Assembly: GCA_964598225.1 (NCBI GenBank) | Contig: CAZRBG010000024.1 | Location: 1 to 64,000 of the forward strand | Reading direction: 5' to 3' | Origin: SG8-4 sp964598225 | Lineage (GTDB): Bacteria > Planctomycetota > Phycisphaerae > Sedimentisphaerales > Anaerobacaceae | DNA length: 64,000 nt | Shown: piece after piece, positions 33,802 to 41,224 of the stretch | Layout: the number at the start of each line of letters is the position of its first letter | Position numbering within the stretch: position 1 is the stretch's first letter | Program-made: the position numbers and the translations under genes | Notes under the pieces: model-generated | Databases searched by the model: none | Seen by the model: only the letters and a program-made list of their open reading frames with translations | What the model was told of the DNA's origin: nothing

Positions 33802-34584
33802 TCAGTGCATTTCCCGGCCGCCGGTTACGTTTATGGCCTGTCCGGTCATGTAGTCGGCGCCCTTCGAGGCGAGAAAGCACGTGACTGCCACGACGTCTTC
33901 GACCTGCGCGAGTCTTCCCAGCGGGACTTTGGCCTTGAATTTATCAACTATCTTGTCTATCGGCATATTGAGGTTCTTGACATATCCCGATGAAACGTTG
34001 TCCCATACGCCGGTGTTTTGCGTTATGCCGGGGCAGATGCAGTTGACGTTTATGGATGACGGGGCCAGTTCGTAGGCCAGCGATTGAGTCAGGCCGATTA
34101 TCGCCGCTTTGGCCGCGGAGTAATGCGACATCAAAGCCGAGCCGGTCTTGCCGGATTTCGAGGAGAAGTTTATGATCTTGCCGGAGCCGTTTTCTTTCAT
34201 TACGGGCACGACTTCTTTGACAAAAAAGAACGTTCCCTTACAGTTGACCGCGAAGACCCGATCCCATGTTTGCTCATCTATGTCTTCGACTTTTCCCTGA
34301 GCGACGATGCCGGCGACGTTGATGAGAATATCTATCTTACCGCCGAATTCGTTTAATGCCGCCCGGACGACTTTCACCACCTGCTCATGGTCGGTAACAT
34401 CGGCGGCCAATCCTTTACAGTGCCTGCCGTTCGGATCGATCTCTGCGTATGTTCGGTCGATCTCGTCCTGGTTGAGGTCGGTAATGAAAACTCTCGCCCC
34501 CTGCTCGTAAAACCGTTGTGCGATTCCTTTACCTATGGAACCGGTTGCACCGGTAACGAGAGCTACCTTGTTCTCAAGTTCCAA
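33802..34584 (-). CDS. Short-chain dehydrogenase/reductase
   Basis: A 260-residue classical SDR. The NAD(P)-binding motif VTGATGSIGKGIAQRF is at residues 10-25, with NVAGIVAQGKV (NNAG equivalent) near 90. The catalytic Ser and the YxxxK pair lie in INFSSKSGKTGSALMSHYSA, continuing AKAAIIGL. Asp after strand 2 (FITDLNQDE) favours NAD over NADP. The substrate is unknown; a sugar or sugar-acid role would fit the neighbouring RhaT-like transporter, aldolase and D-2-hydroxyacid dehydrogenase. The start is TTG at 34584, behind AAGGAGAT at six bases. Confidence 0.85.
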   Translation of the reverse strand: MELENKVALVTGATGSIGKGIAQRFYEQGARVFITDLNQDEIDRTYAEIDPNGRHCKGLAADVTDHEQVVKVVRAALNEFGGKIDILINVAGIVAQGKVEDIDEQTWDRVFAVNCKGTFFFVKEVVPVMKENGSGKIINFSSKSGKTGSALMSHYSAAKAAIIGLTQSLAYELAPSSINVNCICPGITQNTGVWDNVSSGYVKNLNMPIDKIVDKFKAKVPLGRLAQVEDVVAVTCFLASKGADYMTGQAINVTGGREMH

Positions 34585-34611
34585 TATGGATCTCCTTGTG
34601 CAAGACGATCT

Positions 34612-34690
34612 GTTTGTAGTGACGCCGTAAGGCGTTTATTTTCAAATGCTCTCCACAGGATGGCCAAGCCATTACGAGCACACTACGAAC
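34612..34690. repeat. Family A repeat, intact copy
   Basis: It runs from GTTTGTAGTGACGCCGTAAG through GGCGTTTATTTTCAAATGCT and GATGGCCAAGCCATTACGAG to GCACACTACGAACG. The same 80-base element is at 41125-41215 and, interrupted by another element, at 37693-37945. It ends three bases before the stop codon of the HZS-alpha-like gene. Confidence 0.8.
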
Positions 34691-34693
34691 GAG

Positions 34694-37588
34694 TTACTCG
34701 AGCGTAGGATAGACAATCTTGCCCTGCAACTGGGCGAGACCGCCTTCCTTTTCGTAGACGCCGTAGAATATCGAGCAGGAATCGAGCCATACGCTGATCC
34801 TGTGCATCTCCTCGTCGGAGAGCTTGACGTCGTAATGCCCGTCCTTGAGCAGCTTGTACAGCTTCGAGACGCGGGCGCCGAACTTGCCCGGTATCGTCCG
34901 ATGACGATGCCCGTATTGCCAGAAACCGTATTCCGGCGCCAGGCTGTGATACGAGGCGTACCATCTTTGTCTGCCCCCGTTGCCCTTTTCTACGACTTCG
35001 CTGTCCAGTCTCGGCGCTTTCTCGGCATTTTCAGCGTGACACTGTACGCAATGCTTATCGAGGACCGGCTGGACGAGTCGCGGGTAGCTGAACGGATTCG
35101 TGCCGTCAACGTCCGGCTTGGGTATCGAGGGTTCCCTTCTCATGGCGATAGGAATCCTTTCCGGCTGGGTGGGGGCGCGATGTCTTGGTTCGTGACATCC
35201 CTGACATAAAAGTCGCTCGCCGGGCTGCAAATATGTTGCCGAACGCATGGATTGAATTGCCAGTCCGTTTTCATCCAGAACCTGGAAGAACAACTCCTTC
35301 TTCGCCGGCACTGTGAAGTGAGCGCTGCCGTCTTTTTCCACAGGGACCGTTCCCAGAACGTATCGCGGCAGAACCACCGAGTCGCCCGCCGTCGGTTCTC
35401 TGAGGCTGGTTTCGTGCGGCGGTGCGCCCGACGGGACGCTCATAGGTATTATCTGATATATCCTTAGCGATTTGGCCTTCATCGTCTCGGGCCATGGTTT
35501 GAGCGTATCATATACATTAACCACCGCCAGCGTGGCCTCCGCCAGCTCGCCCTCGGCGACGCGAACCGATTCATCGGGTATCACCGGCGGCTTTGGTCTG
35601 GCTCGCAGCGGCATAGGACTCTGGCATGCAATGTCGGGGTCGCGATAGATCAGCTCTTTGTTGCCGAATACGTCGAGCAGATAGATGCCGTACCGGCCCG
35701 GCACAGCCTTTCTTCCCTGGCGCCCCTGGTTCGGCTGCATTGTCGGGTCGTAGACGCAGAGATAGTATTTCTCGCTCAGGGGCCACGCCGTGCCGTAAAC
35801 CTGCGCCCCGCCCTGGGTTTCGGGAAAATCCACCTCCGGCGTTAGCCGTTTTACCGGCGCCATAGCGTCATCATCCTCCTTAAAGGGATCAAAGACGACC
35901 AGCGAGCCGAACGCCTGGCCGTGATGCGGAGCGCCGGTGGCGACGAATCTGTGCGAACCCGGAATAGCACGAACGTCAAGCTCCATATCGGCTCGCAGCT
36001 CTCGCGGAGCGAAATTGCCGTGTACTGCTCTGGCGTCCCGGCCGTCCGGCGTGGTGACCCAGGGCAGATGCGCCGTGCAGCCGTGACGATCTACGTAATC
36101 CCACCGAGTGTAGATAATCCTGCCGTGGTGGGTGACGCTCGGATGCCATTCGTTGGTCTCGTGCATGCTCAGGCATCGAATGTCGCTGCCGTCTGCGTTC
36201 ATATCGTGCAGCGTGTACGTCGGGCAAACCCTGCCGCAGCGGAGGTACCCGCCCCGACGTTCGCTGATAAAAGCGACCCTGCCGTTCGGCAGCCAGCATG
36301 GATCGAAGTCGTTCCACGTGCCGTCGGTAAGCTGTTCGAGCCCCGAGCCGTCCACGTTGATTTTGAAGATGTGGTAGCAACGCTGTTTGTTCCAATGCCC
36401 CCGGCCGGGGTCCGTGTGGTACCTGTGCTTGCGGTCGCCCTTGCACTCAACATAAGCGAATACAATGGTCTTGCCGTCATAAGATAGACCCGGCGAGAGG
36501 AAGGAACCGTCGGTTAACCTCTGCCCTTTGAGCCTGCCGCGCTGGACGACCGAATCGGCAAGCACGTCTCGCACTTGCGGATTATCGCTGAATGGGTCGG
36601 ACAGGACGTATATTCCGCCTCCGGGGACGATGTTGATACCGTAATACTGATCGCACATGTGATTAAATGTCGCCCGATGGCGTTTGATAAAGAGAATCTT
36701 GCCGAAATCCAGCAGCGGATTAGAAAATGCGATCCTGCGGCGAAGATCGTGGGCCTTCTTGAATAAATCAAGACGGCTCTCCGCATCCGCTACGGGTGTT
36801 TCTTCGCAGGCACTTTCCAGTTTCTTCAATTCGGCCGCCATCGGTTTGAGGCGTTCAGCAGCAGACGTGTGTTTCAGGTCGTTCAGCAATGCCGCCGTAC
36901 GCCGCAGAATGAGATCGAGAGGATCGCGGTCCGAATCAAGAATCAGAGCTTCGTCACGAAAAACCTGGTCGGCATGCTTAGATATTCGTTCGCGAGCGGC
37001 GATATCGCGACGCATGACCTCGTATTGCAGCTCGGGTTCGGTCAGCGGCTCCAGCATCAGGCCGGATGATTCAGCGGCAGTGTACCTGACGCCTTTCGAG
37101 ATCAGACGCAACTCCGCAATAGATGTCCACGGCCTGCCGTTAACCTCCGAAAGCGCGCGAAGTTTGACGTAACGGCCATTGGCCGGTACCGGCAGCTTGA
37201 CGCTGTTCTGCGCGTTTCTCTTTGTAAACGTTCCCTTGATGACGGGTTTTCCGAACTCCTTGCGACTATCGCCGACATACAGCTCGAAATCCCTGATTGT
37301 GCCGTTTGGGTTGTCGTTTCTCGGCAGATATACAATCCCGGAAATTTCCCGGTCTTTACCGAGGTCGAAGACAATCTCATGGGGATGACGGCTTTCGCCT
37401 GCGCCCCAGATGGTATGCCACATCGTCTGCGGGTTGCCGTCCATGGCTTTGTACGCCTCGTAGCCGGGGGCTTCGCTGTCAGCCTTTGCTTTGATCTTTA
37501 CCATTTCAGTCTTGCCCGCGGCGGTGGCGTTCAAGAATACAACGGCAGTTAAAAAGATTAAAAGGACTGGATATACTCGGGTCATCAT
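34694..37588 (-). CDS. HZS-alpha-like secreted dihaem protein with F5/8C domain
   Basis: A 964-residue exported protein (signal VYPVLLIFLTAVVFLNATAA). Residues about 28-165 form an F5/8 type C-like domain (YEAYKAMDGNPQTMWHTIWG, GRYVKLRALSEVNGRPW). A helical segment follows (about 200-300), then a TolB/WD-type beta-propeller of the hydrazine-synthase-alpha kind (SFLSPGLSYDGKTIVFAYVE, EQLTDGTWNDFDPCWLPNGR). There are two CxxCH haem c sites, CQGCH near residue 797 and CVQCH near 848. In anammox bacteria the related subunit helps make hydrazine, but such proteins are widespread in planctomycetes and this one is likely another extracytoplasmic redox or binding protein. Confidence 0.75.
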   Translation of the reverse strand: MMTRVYPVLLIFLTAVVFLNATAAGKTEMVKIKAKADSEAPGYEAYKAMDGNPQTMWHTIWGAGESRHPHEIVFDLGKDREISGIVYLPRNDNPNGTIRDFELYVGDSRKEFGKPVIKGTFTKRNAQNSVKLPVPANGRYVKLRALSEVNGRPWTSIAELRLISKGVRYTAAESSGLMLEPLTEPELQYEVMRRDIAARERISKHADQVFRDEALILDSDRDPLDLILRRTAALLNDLKHTSAAERLKPMAAELKKLESACEETPVADAESRLDLFKKAHDLRRRIAFSNPLLDFGKILFIKRHRATFNHMCDQYYGINIVPGGGIYVLSDPFSDNPQVRDVLADSVVQRGRLKGQRLTDGSFLSPGLSYDGKTIVFAYVECKGDRKHRYHTDPGRGHWNKQRCYHIFKINVDGSGLEQLTDGTWNDFDPCWLPNGRVAFISERRGGYLRCGRVCPTYTLHDMNADGSDIRCLSMHETNEWHPSVTHHGRIIYTRWDYVDRHGCTAHLPWVTTPDGRDARAVHGNFAPRELRADMELDVRAIPGSHRFVATGAPHHGQAFGSLVVFDPFKEDDDAMAPVKRLTPEVDFPETQGGAQVYGTAWPLSEKYYLCVYDPTMQPNQGRQGRKAVPGRYGIYLLDVFGNKELIYRDPDIACQSPMPLRARPKPPVIPDESVRVAEGELAEATLAVVNVYDTLKPWPETMKAKSLRIYQIIPMSVPSGAPPHETSLREPTAGDSVVLPRYVLGTVPVEKDGSAHFTVPAKKELFFQVLDENGLAIQSMRSATYLQPGERLLCQGCHEPRHRAPTQPERIPIAMRREPSIPKPDVDGTNPFSYPRLVQPVLDKHCVQCHAENAEKAPRLDSEVVEKGNGGRQRWYASYHSLAPEYGFWQYGHRHRTIPGKFGARVSKLYKLLKDGHYDVKLSDEEMHRISVWLDSCSIFYGVYEKEGGLAQLQGKIVYPTLE

Positions 37589-37652
37589 CTCAACTCACTT
37601 TCTGTTCGTATCGTATGTCAACCAAAATAGCCGCAACCATAAGCTCACGATC

Positions 37653-37681
37653 ATTATACATTTTATAAACTGCTTTCACAA
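37653..37681 (-). promoter_or_regulatory. Predicted promoter of the HZS-alpha-like gene
   Basis: Minus strand: TTGTGA (37681-37676), a 17-base spacer and a perfect TATAAT (37658-37653). The transcript would begin near 37646, about 58 bases before the ATG at 37588. Confidence 0.6.
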
Positions 37682-37692
37682 GAAGCTTTTGC

Positions 37693-37945
37693 CCGTTCGT
37701 AGTGACGCCGTAAGGCGTTTATTTTGGTTCATCCGGTTAATGCGCAGGTAGGCCGGCGATCGCAAGGACCGAGAAAAATCGTTCGGGGGCCCAGATGTCC
37801 AAATTACCCCCCTGACCGCCCTAATTTGGCCATCTGCCCAAACGATTTTTCTCTCGGCCTGGCCCCGGAGCCCCGATCTATACAGGCGACCTGCGCGTCA
37901 TCCGGATGAAGCTTTATTTTATGCTCTCACGAGCACACTACAAAC
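37693..37945. repeat. Family A repeat copy split by an insertion
   Basis: The left part (GTTCGTAGTGACGCCGTAAG to GGCGTTTATTTT) and the right part (ATGCTCTCACGAGCACACTA) match the intact copy at 34612-34690. They are separated by the 187-bp palindromic element at 37726-37912. Confidence 0.75.
37726..37912. mobile_element. MITE-like 187-bp palindromic element with TIRs and 8-bp target duplication
   Basis: The ends are 25-bp terminal inverted repeats (37726-37750 and 37888-37912) matching at 20 positions, with cores TTCATCCGG and GCGCAGGT. Most of the interior is also inverted: GAGAAAAATCGTT (left) against AACGATTTTTCTC (right), and CAGATGTCCAAATTA against TAATTTGGCCATCTG, around a centre near 37815. 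TTTATTTT is duplicated at 37718-37725 and 37913-37920. There is no coding capacity. It resembles a non-autonomous transposon (MITE) that needs a transposase from elsewhere. Confidence 0.7.
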
Positions 37946-37949
37946 GGCC

Positions 37950-37993
37950 GGGTGGCAGCCTCATCCCGATTGTCGTGTATCGGGATGGGGCTG
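37950..37993. repeat. Family D repeat, simple copy
   Basis: GGTGGCAGCCTCATCCCGAT, loop TGTCGTGT, then ATCGGGATGGGGCTGG. This is the cleanest copy of the family and folds into a 7-bp perfect stem extended by the CAGCC(T/C)CA arms. Confidence 0.75.
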
Positions 37994-38010
37994 GTTCATT
38001 CAGCGGTTTA

Positions 38011-39030
38011 TCATTTGACTACAGGCGTAAGAACAATATTTCGATAGCTGACTGCCGTGTGGTCGCCCTGGAGGTAGATCGGGCCGGGTTTGAATTCGTC
38101 CGACCAAAGCGCGCCGCCCGTGCAGCCAAGCAGCGGCTGATTGTCGATAATCGTCTTGCCGTTAAGCACCACGGTTACGTGGCGGTCCACCAGGGTTATG
38201 TCCATAGTCTGCCATTGGCCGGCGGCTTTTTCGGCGTTTACGGCAGGTTTAATTCGGCTGTAAATTGCGCCCATGTGGTGCGAATCGAGAGGCTTGCCGT
38301 AGCTGTCGCTGATCTGGACCTCGTAAATGCCCCGCAGATAGATGCCGCTGTTGCCTTTTTCGGGGACTTTCACCTCAAGCTTCAGGTTGAAGTCCTCGAA
38401 TTCGCCGACGGTGCGCAGGTTGCCGTAAGAAATGTGACGCTTGCCCTCGGGTTGAACCGGATTATTGACAAGAACGCCGTTCTCGATCGACCAGCCGTTT
38501 TTTCGCTTTGGATTAACGAGCTTCCACTTTTTCATATCGGTGCCGTCAAAGAGCACAATTTGCTCACCGTACTTGGTCTTCGACAGGTCGGGCTTCGGCG
38601 GCAAATCGGGAATTCTCTTGCCGGTAAAGTCATTGCGACTCTGGCCCTTGCCGTTTCTTTTGGGTCGGATGTGAGTTAATTTCATGGTATCTGCGGAGAA
38701 CCTGGCAAGGATCTTCTCTTTGATAGTATCGGTCTTGATCACTTTGCCTTTGGCGTTTCTGCGTCGAATCTTCCGGATACGTTCGATTTCAAAGATGTTA
38801 TCGGTTCTATCGACATCACGATCCACTCGGACCACACTTCCACCACCCCAGAGCAGGTCCGCCACCAACCGTCCGTCCTTCTTGGCGATTCCTAACCAAC
38901 CGGGTCCTCCCCCGGGAATGGTCAGCGCCCACCGGCTAATATATGGATCGGCGGTCTCCGCGACGGAAACTGTCACACAGGCGAGCGAGAAAGCCAACAA
39001 TGCCGAAACGAGATGGGTGTTCTTGTTCAT
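38011..39030 (-). CDS. DUF1080 (3-keto-disaccharide hydrolase-like) secreted protein
   Basis: A 339-residue exported protein (signal LVSALLAFSLACVTVSVAE). The N-terminal beta-rich part (about 25-150) has WLGIAKKDGRLVADLLWGGG. The C-terminal DUF1080 domain (about 155-335) has the concanavalin-like jelly-roll blocks IVLFDGTDMKKWKLVNPKRK, NGWSIENGVLVNN, EFEDFNLKLEVKVPEKGNSG, IYLRGIYEVQISDSYG and GPIYLQGDHTAVSYRNI. Some DUF1080 proteins cleave 3-keto-glycosides; activity here is inferred. The ATG has AAAGGAG upstream. Confidence 0.85.
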   Translation of the reverse strand: MNKNTHLVSALLAFSLACVTVSVAETADPYISRWALTIPGGGPGWLGIAKKDGRLVADLLWGGGSVVRVDRDVDRTDNIFEIERIRKIRRRNAKGKVIKTDTIKEKILARFSADTMKLTHIRPKRNGKGQSRNDFTGKRIPDLPPKPDLSKTKYGEQIVLFDGTDMKKWKLVNPKRKNGWSIENGVLVNNPVQPEGKRHISYGNLRTVGEFEDFNLKLEVKVPEKGNSGIYLRGIYEVQISDSYGKPLDSHHMGAIYSRIKPAVNAEKAAGQWQTMDITLVDRHVTVVLNGKTIIDNQPLLGCTGGALWSDEFKPGPIYLQGDHTAVSYRNIVLTPVVK

Positions 39031-39062
39031 AGATGCTCCTTTCGTTGAATACTGTCAGCAAT

Positions 39063-39091
39063 ACCATACCAGAAGCCGATGGAGATTTCAA
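39063..39091 (-). promoter_or_regulatory. Predicted promoter of the DUF1080 gene
   Basis: Minus strand: TTGAAA (39091-39086), a 17-base spacer and TATGGT (39068-39063). It is back to back with the aldolase promoter, only four bases apart, so a single regulator could control both. Confidence 0.5.
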
Positions 39092-39095
39092 CAAG

Positions 39096-39124
39096 TTGTC
39101 GGGCGGGGACTGATGGATTATAAT
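39096..39124 (+). promoter_or_regulatory. Predicted promoter of the class II aldolase gene
   Basis: TTGTCG (39096-39101), a 17-base spacer and a perfect TATAAT (39119-39124). The leader is about 22 bases to the ATG at 39153. Confidence 0.6.
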
Positions 39125-39152
39125 CGCCGCGATATTTGCCGAAAGGATACAG

Positions 39153-40007
39153 ATGCTTGTAACTTTGAAAGAGGTGCTAATCGACGCACGGAAGAACGGC
39201 TACGCCGTGCCGGCTTTCGACTGCGTAGAGGACGTGATGGTCAGGACAATCCTGGAAACCTGCCAGCGGCTGCGGTCGCCGGTCGTTCTGATGTGCCTCG
39301 TCGGGCAGGACCTGGACGGCAACGGCTGGCGATATATCCCGGGGCTGGTCAGGGCGGTTGCCGATTTTCACGATATTCCGGTCGCGCTGAACCTCGACCA
39401 CGCTACCGATCTGGATACGATAAAGAAAGGACTCGACGCCGGCTTTACCTCGGTTATGATCGACGGCTCGGCCCTGCCTTTTGCTGCAAATGCCGAGATC
39501 ACCAAAGCGGTAGTGGAGATGGCGCATCCGACGGGCATTAGCGTTGAAGGAGAACTGGGCTTTGTGGGCGGCCAGGATTTGCTGGCAACGGTCGACAACG
39601 AATCGGTGTTAACCGAGCCGGACGAGGTGGAAAGATTCGTCGATGTGACGGGAGTTGATGCGCTGGCCGTTTCGATAGGCACTTCTCACGGCGTTTATAA
39701 GTCGCTTCCGAATCTGAACATCGACAAGCTCAGAGAAATAAACGCGGTAAGCTCGATCCCGCTGGTGCTTCACGGCGGCTCCGGCACGCCGAATGACCAA
39801 ATCCAAAATGCCGTGAAGAACGGCATCTGCAAGCTGAACATTTACTCGGATTGCCGGGCCGCAATGGCAAGAGGTTTGGGAAGGTCCGTCGGCCCCAGGA
39901 CGAGGAAGGACCCGCCTGTGCAGGAACTGTTCGGCCCGATCAAAGAAGAGCTCGCAAAAGTCGTCGAAGAGAAAATCCGGCTTTTATATGCGAACGGTCG
40001 AGCTTAG
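39153..40007 (+). CDS. Class II fructose-bisphosphate/tagatose-bisphosphate aldolase
   Basis: A 284-residue zinc-dependent (beta/alpha)8 aldolase. The catalytic Asp and first zinc His are in VALNLDHATDLDTIKKGLDA near residue 80. Other blocks are FTSVMIDGSALPF, GISVEGELGFVGGQDLLA and the phosphate and zinc region PLVLHGGSGTPNDQIQ near 205. The family includes FbaA, GatY and KbaY; the fairly short length and the GELG segment fit the GatY/KbaY-like group. It would cleave a ketose (bis)phosphate to DHAP and an aldehyde. The ATG follows AAAGGATACAG. Confidence 0.85.
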   Translation: MLVTLKEVLIDARKNGYAVPAFDCVEDVMVRTILETCQRLRSPVVLMCLVGQDLDGNGWRYIPGLVRAVADFHDIPVALNLDHATDLDTIKKGLDAGFTSVMIDGSALPFAANAEITKAVVEMAHPTGISVEGELGFVGGQDLLATVDNESVLTEPDEVERFVDVTGVDALAVSIGTSHGVYKSLPNLNIDKLREINAVSSIPLVLHGGSGTPNDQIQNAVKNGICKLNIYSDCRAAMARGLGRSVGPRTRKDPPVQELFGPIKEELAKVVEEKIRLLYANGRA

Positions 40008-40035
40008 GTCTCCGTATACACCTTTAAATCTAAAC

Positions 40036-40064
40036 TTGAGTACGGCACGGCGGCTTGTTATAAT
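40036..40064 (+). promoter_or_regulatory. Predicted promoter of the aldo/keto reductase gene
   Basis: TTGAGT (40036-40041), a 17-base spacer ending in TGT, then a perfect TATAAT (40059-40064), i.e. with an extended -10. The transcript would start near 40071, which favours the downstream starts at 40116 or 40125. Confidence 0.65.
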
Positions 40065-40124
40065 TGCTGTAAGCCATTGCGGAATATCGCAGTTCTGACA
40101 TTAGTCAAGGAAAGGATGCAAACG

Positions 40125-41120
40125 ATGGAACGACAATACTCAACTCGACGAGATTTCATTAAAAAGACGGCTTATGGACTCTTCGCCGCCAATACCTTTG
40201 GCTACGCTTGGGCCGCCTCCGGCAAATCAGTAATTCCAACGAGACCCTTAGGCGGCACCGGGGTGAAGGTTTCAATGCTCTGTCTGGGAGGCCACCACAT
40301 CGGCCGGATCAGGGACGACAGCCGGTCTATCAGACTGATTCGAAAAGCCATCGACTCGGGCGTAACGTTTATGGACAACGCCTGGGAGTACCACCGCGGG
40401 CGATCCGAGGAGCTCATGGGCCGGGCGCTTGAGGACGGCTATCGCAAAAAGGCGTTTCTTATGACAAAGCACCACGGCCGCGACAAGAAGACGGCCATGA
40501 AACACCTGGAGGACAGCCTGCGCCGGTTGCGAACCGACGTCATCGACCTGTGGCAATTCCACGAAGTGGTCTACGACGACGACCCGGACATGATCTTCGC
40601 TCCCGACGGCGGCATCGCGGCGGCGGACCTGGCCAAGAAACAGGGCAAAGTCCGCTTCATCGGATTCACCGGCCACCGGGACCCGCTGCTGCACCTCAAG
40701 ATGCTCGCTTATGAGTATCCGTGGGACGCCGTCCAGATGCCGATGAACGTAATGGATCCCCACTACAAGAGCTTTCAGAAGCACGTGCTGCCGGTATTGA
40801 TCAAACGCAACATAGGCGTCCTTGCGATGAAGACCCTCGCGAGCAGTCATGTGCTGCGGGCCGATGTGACTACCGCTGAAGAAGCGTTGAGATACGTATG
40901 GAGCCAGCCGGTTTCGACCATCGTCTCGGGGATGGAATCGGAGAAGCTGCTCGACGCCAACGTCGCCGCGGCGATGAATTTCGATCCGATGGGTTCCGAG
41001 CAGCAGACGGCGCTGCTGGCAAAAACGAAAAAGGCCGGGCTGACCGGCAAGTTCGAGCCGTTCAAGACAGCGCCCAATTTCGACGGCCCCGTTGGTCGCC
41101 GGCTCCATGGGGTCAGTTGA
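40125..41120 (+). CDS. Aldo/keto reductase with Tat signal
   Basis: A 331-residue protein exported by the Tat pathway (STRRDFIKKTAYGLFAANTF). The rest is an aldo/keto reductase barrel. The catalytic tetrad can be placed: Asp and Tyr in TFMDNAWEYHRGRSEELMG, Lys in FLMTKHHGRDKK and His in IDLWQFHEVVYDD. NADPH-binding features appear late (ILVSGM-like TIVSGMESEKLLDANV). Periplasmic or Tat-exported AKRs are common in planctomycetes, perhaps acting on sugars. ATG 40125 (AAAGGA eight bases upstream) is chosen; 40116 and 40077 are alternatives. Confidence 0.8.
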   Translation: MERQYSTRRDFIKKTAYGLFAANTFGYAWAASGKSVIPTRPLGGTGVKVSMLCLGGHHIGRIRDDSRSIRLIRKAIDSGVTFMDNAWEYHRGRSEELMGRALEDGYRKKAFLMTKHHGRDKKTAMKHLEDSLRRLRTDVIDLWQFHEVVYDDDPDMIFAPDGGIAAADLAKKQGKVRFIGFTGHRDPLLHLKMLAYEYPWDAVQMPMNVMDPHYKSFQKHVLPVLIKRNIGVLAMKTLASSHVLRADVTTAEEALRYVWSQPVSTIVSGMESEKLLDANVAAAMNFDPMGSEQQTALLAKTKKAGLTGKFEPFKTAPNFDGPVGRRLHGVS

Positions 41121-41124
41121 CATA

Positions 41125-41215
41125 CGAACGAGTCGTTCGTAGTGACGCCGTAAGGCGTTATCTTAAAATGCTCTCCGCAGGATGGCCAAGCCATTACGAG
41201 CACACTACAAACGGA
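41125..41215. repeat. Family A repeat, intact copy
   Basis: It runs from GTTCGTAGTGACGCCGTAAG through GATGGCCAAGCCATTACGAG to GCACACTACAAACGG and fills the gap between the aldo/keto reductase and the D-2-hydroxyacid dehydrogenase. It ends ten bases before the next ATG, replacing any strong ribosome site. Confidence 0.8.
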
Positions 41216-41224
41216 ATTCATCGG

